Shown piece after piece: positions 1-5,890 of a DNA stretch of 10,000 nt. The notes below the pieces were generated by a model that saw only the letters and a list, made by a program, of their open reading frames with translations, was not told where the DNA came from and did not search any database. Made by a program: the position numbers and the translations under genes. This stretch comes from Penaeus vannamei (Eukaryota; Arthropoda; Malacostraca; Decapoda; Penaeidae), in the NCBI RefSeq assembly GCF_042767895.1, contig NC_091555.1, positions 14,644,975 through 14,654,974 on the forward strand, given 5' to 3'. Position 1 is the first letter of the stretch. Each line of letters starts with the position of its first letter.

Positions 1-64
1 CCGATCGGGATAAATTTGATTATTAGATTTCTTTTTTTTTTCTCCCTCCCCCTCCCTCCCTCCC
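1..64. other. Left flank of minisatellite, T-rich
   Basis: Short unique start followed by a run of T and then CCCT repeats leading into the minisatellite. The motif ATCGGGATAAAT at 4-15 is nearly repeated as ATCGGGGTAAAT at 392-403, on the far side of the array (11 of 12 identical). Both copies are followed by T-rich DNA. No gene is visible. Confidence 0.6.
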
Positions 65-324
65 TGGGTGAGACACTCTCCCTCCCTCCTCCCTCCCTCT
101 CTGGGTGAGACACTCTCCCTCCCTCCTCCCTCCCTCCCTGGGTGAGACACTCTCCCTCCCTCCTCCCTCCCTCCCTGGGTGAGACACTCTCCCTCCCTCC
201 TCCCTCCCTCCCTGGGTGAGACACTCTCCCTCCCCTCCTCCCTCCCTCTCTGGGTGAGACACTCTCCCTCCCTCCGCCCTCCCTCCCTGGGTGAGACACT
301 CTCTCTCCCTCCTCCCTCCCCTTC
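65..324. repeat. 37-bp minisatellite, seven copies
   Basis: The core TGGGTGAGACACTCTC begins at 65, 102, 139, 176, 213, 251 and 288, so the period is 37 bp with a single 38-bp step. Each unit is the 16-bp core followed by about 21 bp of CCT/CCCT. Copies differ by a few substitutions (for example CTCTCTGGG against CTCCCTGGG, and CCTCCGCCC near 273). Because 37 is not a multiple of three, translated frames cycle through three phases; the open frames across the array are consequences of the repeat and not protein. No unique spacers separate the copies, so this is a tandem repeat and not a CRISPR array. High copy identity suggests recent expansion and likely length polymorphism. Confidence 0.95.
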
Positions 325-380
325 CTCCCATCCTCCTTCCCCTTCTCCCTCCTCCCCTCTCCCTCCCCCCTACCCCTGTC
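325..380. repeat. CCT-rich polypyrimidine tail of the minisatellite
   Basis: Nearly pure C/T sequence that continues the spacer composition of the 37-bp array without its TGGGTGAGACAC core. It probably represents degenerate array or the seed tract from which the minisatellite grew. Confidence 0.8.
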
Positions 381-468
381 CCTCGTCGCGAATCGGGGTA
401 AATATTTCTCTTTTTTCCCTCTTGAAGTTCTAGTTTTTTTTTCTTTTGTATTTTTTTCCCTTCTTCTT
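381..468. other. T-rich unique segment
   Basis: Contains the second ATCGGGGTAAAT copy (392-403), then T-rich sequence with several T runs. No open frame, RNA fold or repeat unit of note was seen. Confidence 0.5.
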
Positions 469-484
469 GTGGATATCTATACCT

Positions 485-581
485 ACGTATGTATGCATGT
501 ATGTATGTGTGTGTGTATGTATGTGTTTGTGTGTATGTATGTGTGTACGTGTGAATATCTATATATCTATCTATCTATCTA
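485..581. repeat. Compound GTAT / GTGT / CTAT microsatellite
   Basis: Alternating GTAT and GTGT units run from about 485 to 550, then ATCTAT/CTAT units from about 557 to 581. The purine-pyrimidine alternation is prone to Z-DNA or slippage. The open frame read across it (cysteine, tyrosine and valine repeats) is an artefact of the repeat. Confidence 0.9.
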
Positions 582-640
582 CTGCCGAATAAACAATGAA
601 AAAAAACTATCAACATCGCTACAAAAAACGATGAACGATG

Positions 641-775
641 TAAACAAACAAACAAATCAATGAATGAATGAATAAGTAGATGTATAGATAAATAGATAGA
701 TAAATAAGTGAATAAATGAGGAAATAAATGAATAAATAAATAAATAAAGAAAGAAATAGATTAATGAATAAATGC
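641..775. repeat. Compound AAAC / ATGA / GATA / AATA microsatellite
   Basis: Tetranucleotide units change along the tract: AAAC (641-657), ATGA (658-673), GATA-like (680-705), then AATG and AATA. The cleanest run is AATA at about 728-748. The tract grades into unique sequence near 775. Confidence 0.9.
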
Positions 776-848
776 ACTTTAAAAAACGCCGACGCATCGG
801 GGTGTATTTCACACTGATTGTAAGTGTGACACTGACGTAGCAGGTTTA
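776..848. other. Short unique island with a 7-bp hairpin
   Basis: Non-repetitive DNA between AATA repeats and a purine domain. TCACACT (809-815) pairs with AGTGTGA (823-829) across a 7-nt spacer, and ACACTGA is repeated at 811-817 and 829-835. TGACGTAG at 832-839 resembles a CRE half-site. No coding signal. Confidence 0.5.
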
Positions 849-1430
849 CTATATAGCCTCGGGGTGGGGGTGAGGAGAGGGGGAAGGGAGGGGAGGGAGA
901 GTGAAGGAAAGGGAAGGAAGGGGGTGAGGGAAGTGAAAAAGGAAGGAAGGGGAAGAAGGGAGGGGGTGAGGAAGGAGGAGAGGGAAGAAGGAGGGGGTGG
1001 GAGGGGGAGGTGGAGGGGAAGTGGAGGGAAGGGGTGAGAAGAGGGGAGAGAAGAAAGGGGAGAGGGAGAGGGGGAGGAGGAAGGAGAGGGAGATTCCTAC
1101 AACGAAAAGAAATCCCTTGCCTTTGGGATGGGGAGGGAGGGAGTAAGGAAGGCGGAAGGGAAAGAGAGAGAGAAGAAGGAAGGAAGGGGAGGGGAGGGAT
1201 GAAGGAGATAGGGCGGAAGAAAGGAAAGAAAGAGAGAGAAAAAGGAAAACGAAGAGCGGAAGAAGGAAGAAAGAAAAAAAAGACAAAATTGAGAGAGGAA
1301 TTGAAAGCGAGACAGAAAAAAAGAGAGTGAAAGAAGGAGAAAGAAGAAGGATGTATGGATGGAAAGGGAGAAGGGGAGAAGGGAGAGGAGAGGGAGGTTG
1401 GGGGAGGGGGGCGTGAGCCGTAAGGGACAT
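849..1430. repeat. Polypurine (G/A) domain, about 580 bp
   Basis: The + strand is almost entirely G and A: GGGA/GGAA-rich to about 1090, then GAAA/GAGA-rich to about 1425. The main interruption lies at about 1093-1130 and contains ATCCC(1112-1116)/GGGAT(1125-1129), which could form a small stem. The lack of pyrimidines removes most stop codons on one strand, which explains the long open frames on both strands; their products are runs of R/G/E/K or of S/L/P/F. Long oligopurine-oligopyrimidine DNA can form intramolecular triplex (H-DNA). No gene is proposed. Confidence 0.9.
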
Positions 1431-1441
1431 GAAATTGATTA

Positions 1442-1458
1442 AGTACAGCTCTTGTACT
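1442..1458. other. 6-bp inverted repeat in a unique gap
   Basis: AGTACA (1442-1447) and TGTACT (1453-1458) are perfect reverse complements with a 5-nt spacer. The gap between purine domains is about 1431-1494. An arm of this length is expected by chance in a window of this size. Confidence 0.4.
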
Positions 1459-1494
1459 ATGTAAATGCCGCGTGATGCTCGGAGGACAGAGATG

Positions 1495-1562
1495 TGGGGG
1501 GGAGGGAGAGAGGACAGGGAGGGTGAGGGGAAGGGAGTGAGGGCGAGGGGAAGGGTGAGGGA
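1495..1562. repeat. GGGA-rich purine tract
   Basis: Imperfect GGGA/GGGGA units on the + strand. A mixed-sequence gap at about 1563-1604 contains GGGTA units and separates this from the GA block. Confidence 0.8.
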
Positions 1563-1604
1563 CGTTGCACAGAGGACAGGGTAGGGTAGGAAGGAAGGAT
1601 CACG

Positions 1605-1648
1605 GAGAGAGAGAGAAAGAGAGAGAGAGGGAGAGAGAGGGGGAGAGA

Positions 1649-1730
<82 letters not shown>
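1605..1730. repeat. (GA)n microsatellite including about 38 perfect units
   Basis: GA repeats with GGGA interruptions up to 1652, then an uninterrupted run from 1653 to 1728 (76 nt). A perfect run of this length is usually highly polymorphic and, as a mirror repeat, can adopt H-DNA. Confidence 0.95.
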
Positions 1731-1734
<4 letters not shown>

Positions 1735-1795
1735 CTACAGGAAGGGAGATTTTAGAGCGAAATACGAAACGGATTAACAAAAGCGGTCGCCCATT
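1731..1795. other. Unique segment before poly(A)
   Basis: About 65 bp of mixed sequence leading directly into an A run. No AATAAA precedes the A run, and no tRNA-like A or B box was seen, so there is no direct support for a retroposon. Confidence 0.4.
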
Positions 1796-1819
1796 AAAAA
1801 AAAAAAAAAAAAAAAAAAA
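1796..1819. repeat. Poly(A) run, 24 nt
   Basis: Twenty-four consecutive A, followed by C-rich sequence and a second A run near 1841. It could be a retroposon tail or simple slippage; no flanking target-site duplication was recognised. Confidence 0.9.
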
Positions 1820-1906
1820 CGCCCCTCCACCCCCCCACCAAAAAAAAACGAAAAACATAACAACGCAACCCGGATCCAAAGACCAAGACGAGTGACAAAG
1901 AAGAAA

Positions 1907-1925
1907 ACACGCGCGCGCGCGCACG
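1907..1925. repeat. Alternating AC/GC tract, Z-DNA prone
   Basis: Nineteen nucleotides of strict purine-pyrimidine alternation with (GC)6 at its centre (1911-1922). Alternating GC of this kind is the classic Z-DNA-forming sequence. It marks the left edge of the island with the DR1 motif. Confidence 0.85.
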
Positions 1926-2160
1926 GAGGATCATAATTCCGGGTCTCATTAGCGACGTCGGAGTCACCGAGTTTATCCGTGTCAATTATTCACCAGAAGA
2001 TTTGCATTACACCTTCCCGTGACCCCGTAAGACGTCGATCCTCCTGCGAGGTCAGAGGTCAGGAGTGATCTCGCTGTTCTCCTTGGGGCTTCATAATGAC
2101 TTGATGCAATTTAAATGGGACACAGAAAGCTAATGAGATTGCGCTCCCTTGAGATGGCGA
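1926..2160. other. Unique island with several regulatory-type motifs
   Basis: Non-repetitive DNA between the GC run and a GGGA/GA array. Motifs seen directly: GACGTCG at 1954-1960 and 2031-2037, the octamer ATTTGCAT at 2000-2007, AGGTCAGAGGTCA at 2049-2061, and TGATGCAAT at 2102-2110. No long open frame crosses it in a convincing way. It could be an enhancer-like element or simply leftover unique DNA; conservation cannot be judged here. Confidence 0.5.
2049..2061 (+). promoter_or_regulatory. Perfect DR1 nuclear-receptor motif
   Basis: Two AGGTCA half-sites (2049-2054 and 2056-2061) in the same direction with one base between them. DR1 is the known consensus arrangement for RXR/USP-, HNF4- and related nuclear receptors. 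The match is exact. Occupancy and target gene are unknown; no promoter is visible nearby. Confidence 0.45.
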
Positions 2161-2260
2161 GAAAGAAAGAAAGAGTGAGAGGGAGAGAAAGAGAGAGAGA
2201 GAGAGAGGGAGGGAGGGAGGGAGGGAGGGAGGGAGGGACGGAGGGAGGGAGGGAGGGAGG

Positions 2261-2351
<91 letters not shown>

Positions 2352-2425
2352 GAGAAGTTGAAGAATTGTAATATAGAGACAAAGATGGAAAAAGAGAAGA
2401 GAAGAGAGAGCAGAAACAGATAACA
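2161..2425. repeat. GAAA / (GGGA)15 / (GA)n compound array
   Basis: GAAA and GA units lead into fifteen GGGA units at 2207-2266, with one G-to-C change at 2239, followed by (GA)n from 2267 to 2348 interrupted once by AAA at 2312-2314. Degenerate GA/GAAG continues to about 2420. Both strands and several frames stay open through it, giving spurious frames rich in R/E/G or S/L/P. Confidence 0.95.
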
Positions 2426-2544
2426 TCTCGACATATTTTCAGGCTCTCACAATGAATTGAAAAATGCCAAGTGAACAAATGCAAAGTTACGTTTTAAATT
2501 AGGATAATATCTTTCTCTCGTTACATTCCACTCCTATCACCACC
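2426..2544. other. AT-rich unique segment
   Basis: Mixed, moderately AT-rich sequence without a repeat unit, long frame or recognised motif. Confidence 0.4.
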
Positions 2545-2706
2545 TTTCTCTCTCTCTCTCTCTCTCTCTCTCATTCTCCCTCTCTCATATTATCATTATC
2601 TCATTCTCCCTCCCCCTCTCCCTCCCTCTCATATTCTCTCTCTCATTCTCCCTCTTTCATATTCTCTCTCTCATTCTCCCTCTCCCTCTCGCCTCTCTCT
2701 CATCCA
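2545..2706. repeat. CT-rich array with a CATATTCTCTCTCTC sub-repeat
   Basis: (CT)n at about 2546-2571, followed by imperfect units of roughly 28-30 bp built from TCATTCTCCCTC and CATATTCTCTC, recurring three to four times. The array is pyrimidine-rich on the + strand, opposite to the purine arrays on its left. Confidence 0.85.
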
Positions 2707-2880
2707 CCCTCTTTATATTCAAACCGATGTATGGATACCCGGGAGCCCGTCCGAATATTCATTTATAATGAAATGGAAAACTAAATACACAGCGATGGAT
2801 GAGGGGAGAGGGGAAGCGAGTGGAAAATAAAAATATGATAATTGTATGATGAAGGAAATAATGTCACTTTCCGGGTGTTA
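2707..2880. other. Unique segment
   Basis: Mixed sequence with CCCGGG near 2740 and a TCATT/AATGA near-palindrome at 2759-2771. No coding or RNA feature recognised. Confidence 0.4.
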
Positions 2881-2948
2881 GGGGAAATGGGGGAAAGATG
2901 GGGAAGTGAGGGGGGGGGGAGGGGAAACGGGAGAGGGGCAGGAGGGGT
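2881..2948 (+). other. G-rich tract, G-quadruplex candidate
   Basis: Runs of four or more G are separated by short loops, including ten G at 2910-2919 and GGGG at 2921-2924, with more G runs to about 2948. This satisfies the usual G4 pattern on the + strand. Confidence 0.65.
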
Positions 2949-3095
2949 AGAGATAGATAGGTGGACGGAGAGATAGATAGATAGATAGATAGATAAATAA
3001 GTAGATAGATAGACATACATATACACACACACATTTATATAATATATATAGATAGATAGAGATTGATAGATAGATAGACAGATAGATAGATCGAT
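2949..3095. repeat. GATA microsatellite, interrupted
   Basis: GATA units at about 2950-2960, 2971-3013 and 3048-3093. The middle interruption contains CATACATATACACACACAC and ATATATATA. It grades into GAGA at about 3096. Confidence 0.9.
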
Positions 3096-3174
3096 AGAGA
3101 GGGAGAGAGAGAATTAAAGAAACGGCCGAAGAATAAGAAGAAAAGCAAGGAAGACTGTGAGAAAGACAACAAAT

Positions 3175-3202
3175 AAACAAACAAACAAACAAAAACACAC
3201 AC
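3175..3202. repeat. AAAC microsatellite plus short CA run
   Basis: AAAC units from about 3175 to 3192 followed by ACACACAC. Confidence 0.85.
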
Positions 3203-3798
3203 GCCTAAATCTAAAGAAGAGAAATGGAGACAGAAGAGGAGAAGGATAATTTAGATGATAAACGAAAGGGGAAGCAAGTTAGAACACAAAAAATGAATAA
3301 ATAAAATAAAAAGGGGGAAAGCACGAAGAGGGTAGAAGAGAAAAAATGGGATTACTGTCGAACGGAAAATGGAAAAGAGAAAGAGAGGAGATAGAAGAAC
3401 GGGGATAATGGAGAAGAAGTAAATAGATATGGGAATAATGACAAAGGGCAAGAGAAAGATGAAAGATAGGTAAAGGAAGTACAAGGAGAAGGAGAGGATG
3501 ATGAGGAAGAAGATGAAGAGAAGAAGGAGGAGAGGGAGAAAGTGACGAAAGGAAGACAAAATTACGAAAACTAGAGATAAGAAGAAGAAAAAGAAGAAAA
3601 GGAGAATAAAGAAGAAGAAGCAGAAGATTAAATATAAAGAAGGAGAATGAAGAAAAAGATGAAGTAGGAAGAAAAGAAAAAAAAACGAATTAGAAGTAGA
3701 AAAAAGAATTAAAGAAGAAGAAAGATTAAATGATTAAAGAAGAAGAAGATTAAAGAATAAGAATAAGAAGAAGGACAATAAATAAGACAGCGAGGCGG
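3203..3798. repeat. A/G-rich (GAA-type) low-complexity domain
   Basis: About 600 bp of purine-rich + strand built mainly from GAA, GAAGAA, GGAGAA and AAAGAAG words. Degenerate repeats of ATTAAAGAAGAAGAA occur at about 3706-3765. The reverse-strand open frame in 3251-3559 (F/L/I/S-rich) merely reflects TTC/CTT triplets; no signal peptide, motif or conserved domain is visible. Confidence 0.8.
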
Positions 3799-3960
3799 AG
3801 CGGGAGAAAGAGGAATGGAGAGTAAACGGATGTCACTAGAGAAGAGTTAATGGCTCGTCAACTTTAAGTTCCGATTGTTATTTTATGCATCAAAATCTCG
3901 TCGGGGATATTAACATTTCCATCCATGTTTAACGTCATCAAATCGAGTGTGATGACGTCC
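3799..3960. other. Unique island with CRE-like inverted repeat
   Basis: Non-repetitive DNA between the GAA domain and a CT/GTTT array. It contains AACTTTAAGTT (3860-3870), TTATGCATC (3883-3891) and the strong inverted repeat at 3932-3958. No coding signal. Confidence 0.5.
3932..3958. promoter_or_regulatory. 9-bp inverted repeat carrying two CRE half-sites
   Basis: ACGTCATCA (3932-3940) is the exact reverse complement of TGATGACGT (3950-3958), with a 9-nt spacer. Each arm contains TGACGT, the half-site for CREB/ATF-type bZIP proteins. It could act as a paired binding site or fold as a hairpin/cruciform. The structure is certain, the function is not. Confidence 0.4.
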
Positions 3961-4143
3961 TCTCTCCCTCTCTTTTCCTCTGTTTGTTTGTTTGTTTGTT
4001 TGTTTGTTTGTTTGTCTTTGTCTGTCTGTCTTTTGTCTCTCGCTTTCTCTCTCCCTCTTTCTCTCCTTTCTTCTCTCTCTCTCTCTCTTGTTCCGCCCTC
4101 TCTCTCTCTCTCGCTTTCGCTTTCTCTCTCCCTCTCTCTCTTG
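3961..4143. repeat. CT / (GTTT)8 / CT compound array
   Basis: A short CT lead, eight TTTG units at 3983-4014, then TCTG and CT/CCCT/CTTT units to about 4142. Open frames on both strands here are S/L or R/E strings. Confidence 0.9.
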
Positions 4144-4276
4144 TTTCACAGACTGACAGGCATACGGACAGACATGCATACAGATAGACACGCACACAGA
4201 TAGACACGCACACAGAGAAGCACGCTCACACACACACAAACACACACACACGCACACACACACACACAAACAAAGA
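4144..4276. repeat. CA-rich microsatellite with a 16-bp duplication
   Basis: Begins with GACA/CATA units, then AGATAGACACGCACAC occurs twice in tandem (about 4182-4213), followed by CA runs with ACAA and ACGC interruptions to about 4269. Reverse-strand frames here are C/V-rich artefacts. Confidence 0.9.
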
Positions 4277-4317
4277 AACACACATTCCAGTAACCTCTCA
4301 CGATAATCCCAGACTTA

Positions 4318-4320
<3 letters not shown>
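4277..4320. other. Short unique segment before poly(A)
   Basis: Forty-four bases of mixed sequence between the CA array and the A35 run. No polyadenylation signal precedes the A run. Confidence 0.4.
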
Positions 4321-4365
<45 letters not shown>

Positions 4366-4379
4366 AAAGAAAAAAAAAA
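4321..4379. repeat. Poly(A) tract, 35 pure A then A/G
   Basis: A run from 4321 to 4355, then GAAG and two further A runs to 4379. This is the longest homopolymer in the window. Confidence 0.95.
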
Positions 4380-4508
4380 CAATATGCCATGAACAAAAAA
4401 GTCTAAAGAAGTTAAGAAGCGAAAAGAACATCGAAATTCAACAGCGAAGTGTCTCCTCACTCACGCCGATAACAAGGCCAAAAACCACTCCATCAGACGA
4501 GTCCTTGA
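4380..4508. other. Unique segment after poly(A)
   Basis: A-rich at first, then mixed. No repeat unit, tRNA-like box or coding signal was recognised. Confidence 0.4.
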
Positions 4509-4710
4509 TTCTCTCTCTCTCTTTCTGTCTCTTTCTCTTTCTTTCTGTCTCTCTCGTTCTCTTTCTGTCTCTCTCTTTCTCTCTTTCTGTCTCTCTCACT
4601 TTCCCTCTCCTTCTCTCTCTATTCTTCCTTTCTCTCTCCCTCTCTCTCTATTCTCCCTCTCCCTCTCCCTCCTTCTCTCTTTCCCTCTCCCCCCTCTCTC
4701 CTCCTTCCAA
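4509..4710. repeat. CT-rich array with TTTCTGTCTCTCTC units
   Basis: CT repeats in which TTTCTGTCTC recurs about five times between 4520 and 4600, followed by CCCTCTC-type units to about 4705. Pyrimidine-rich on the + strand. Confidence 0.9.
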
Positions 4711-4973
4711 CACGACAATCGGACCAAAGCCAGTCCTGATGACACAGTAAAAAAAAGGAAAAAAAAAGGAAAAGATATTGTGATGGAATGCCACAATGAC
4801 GGTGATTGTGTTTAGGCTCGTTGCTCGGGGTAACTAAATGAGTTTGGCCACGACTCGACCCGGCCGTCTGGTAATACGCTGATGCAAATCGAGTTTCCTG
4901 TGTAAAACTGTCGAGGGGATTTTAATTAGAGTGACGACAATTTGTTTAATGACCCGCATCTACTTTAGGATAT

Positions 4974-5020
4974 GTTTACCCTGGTGGTTTGGTGTTTACT
5001 CTGGTGGTTTGGAGGTAAAC
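4974..5020. repeat. 20-bp tandem duplication ending in an inverted copy
   Basis: Unit 1 (4974-4993) and unit 2 (4994-5013) share GTTTAC, CTGGTGGTTTGG and differ at two positions. The array is followed by GGTAAAC (5014-5020), the exact reverse complement of GTTTACC at its start (4974-4980). Confidence 0.85.
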
Positions 5021-5074
5021 TGACATTTTTTTTCTAAACCTACGTTGTTGATTCTTTTTTTTTTCTTTTCGTTT

Positions 5075-5086
5075 TTTGGCGCGAAA
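5075..5086. promoter_or_regulatory. Perfect E2F/DP consensus
   Basis: TTTGGCGCGAAA matches every position of the established E2F consensus TTTSSCGCSAAA. E2F/DP sites usually lie close to the start sites of cell-cycle and DNA-replication genes. No such gene is visible in this window, so the site is either distal, intronic or a chance match; the surrounding T runs supply the TTT but not the GGCGCGAAA. Confidence 0.4.
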
Positions 5087-5215
5087 GAGCATCGGATTCG
5101 GACATTTTTTTTTTCTTGTGGCGGGTGATTTCGAGAAAGAAATGGCCTTTCGGTGGCTCTTTGTTGAAGGACATGGCTCTACAATAGTGTTATGATTACT
5201 AATTCCCCTCTGATT

Positions 5216-5612
5216 CTTTCTCCCCCTTTCCCCTCCCTCTTCCCCTTTGCCCACCCAGCCATTAGGCCACCTGTACAACCCCCTCAGCGCTCCACCCAAT
5301 AACCACCACCCTTTCTCTCCCCTAAAACCCCCATACTATCGTTTCGTCAAATTCTCGGATTTTTTACTTTTCCTCTTACTCCCTCCTTTCGCATTTCCTT
5401 CCCCCTCCCTTCCTCTTGTCACCTCCTCTTCCCCTTTACTCTCTTTCCCCCCCCCACACCCCTTCCTCTTCCTCACACCCCCTTCCTCTTCCTCACACCC
5501 CCTCCTCTTTCCCCACCCCCTCCTCTTTCCCCACACCCCTTCCTCTTTCTCTTTTACTCCTTCCTTTTCCCCCCCACACCCCCTCCCCTTCCCCTACGCC
5601 CCCCCCCCGCCT
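5216..5612. repeat. C/T-rich domain with a 19-20-bp repeat
   Basis: Polypyrimidine on the + strand. Between 5455 and 5550, CACACCCC + TTCCTCTTCCT units recur with starts at 5455, 5474, 5494, 5514 and 5532 (18-20-bp spacing), with a degenerate copy at 5575. Poly(C) runs at about 5447-5455 and 5600-5609 are G4/i-motif candidates. The proline/serine-rich frame running through it is a repeat artefact. Confidence 0.85.
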
Positions 5613-5786
5613 CGTTAGTCAAGCAGAGAACGAGGGGGACAAACGAGCGACAACCACCAGTCATCCGCTTGTTTCACGCGTCGTCGGGCTGAGTGACCCC
5701 CTGATGAACTCGTACGATGGTGACCTACGGAGGCGTGACCCCGAAGCCAGGTCACGACGAGGGATTGACTCCTGGCTTTTGACCCT
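5613..5786. other. GC-richer unique island with nuclear-receptor half-sites
   Basis: Mixed sequence with several CpGs. Half-sites TGACCC (5694-5699), TGACCT (5721-5726), TGACCC (5736-5741), AGGTCA (5749-5754) and TGACCC (5780-5785) occur within 92 bp. CGTGACC (5734-5740) and GGTCACG (5751-5757) form a perfect 7-bp inverted repeat with a 10-nt spacer. A frame stays open through the island but has neither splice signals nor a recognisable domain. Confidence 0.5.
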
Positions 5787-5890
5787 CTCCCTCCCTCCCT
5801 CCTTCTCTCCCCTCCCCTCTCCCTCCCTCCCTCCTTCTCTCCCCTCCGCTCTCCCTCCCTATCTCCATCCTTCTTCCACCCCCCCCCCTT
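5787..5890. repeat. CT-rich 32-bp duplication and C run
   Basis: Units at 5787-5818 and 5819-5850 are 31/32 identical (one C/G difference), with a partial third copy to 5860. C-rich sequence with a run of C follows to 5888. Confidence 0.85.

Larger units (their letters stand above)
4711..5215. other. Longest unique island, regulatory-motif rich
   Basis: About 500 bp with little repeat beyond short A or T runs. Seen directly: TGATGCAAA (4880-4888) overlapping the octamer ATGCAAAT (4882-4889), TTTAATTAG homeodomain-type core (4921-4929), TGACCC (4950-4955), a 20-bp tandem duplication (4974-5013), and TTTGGCGCGAAA (5075-5086). The reverse-strand frame open through 4976-5299 begins at a TTG, not ATG, and is lysine/arginine-rich because of the T runs; I do not consider it a gene. 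A conserved non-coding element or a distal promoter is possible. Confidence 0.5.

Noticed and set aside
65..324. CRISPR-like regular repeat
   Set aside because: The 37-bp units are directly adjacent with no unique spacers, and the DNA is clearly eukaryotic.
820..825. GTAAGT splice-donor-like word
   Set aside because: No open exon upstream and no matching acceptor downstream.
849..1430. Long open frames on both strands (for example a 193-codon reverse frame)
   Set aside because: Polypurine DNA has few stop codons; products are S/L/P/F or R/G/E/K strings with no domain. The same applies to frames at 1457-1924, 2059-2484, 3910-4281, 5416-6102, 7059-7523 and 8408-8659.
1731..1819. SINE ending in poly(A)
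   Set aside because: No tRNA-derived A or B box, no internal AATAAA and no target-site duplication recognised.
3883..3891. TTATGCATC shared with 5903-5911
   Set aside because: Shared 9-mers are expected by chance among about 2 kb of unique sequence; flanks do not align.
4976..5299. Lysine-rich reverse frame across the E2F island
   Set aside because: It starts at TTG, and the basic residues come from T/C-rich runs; no conserved domain seen.
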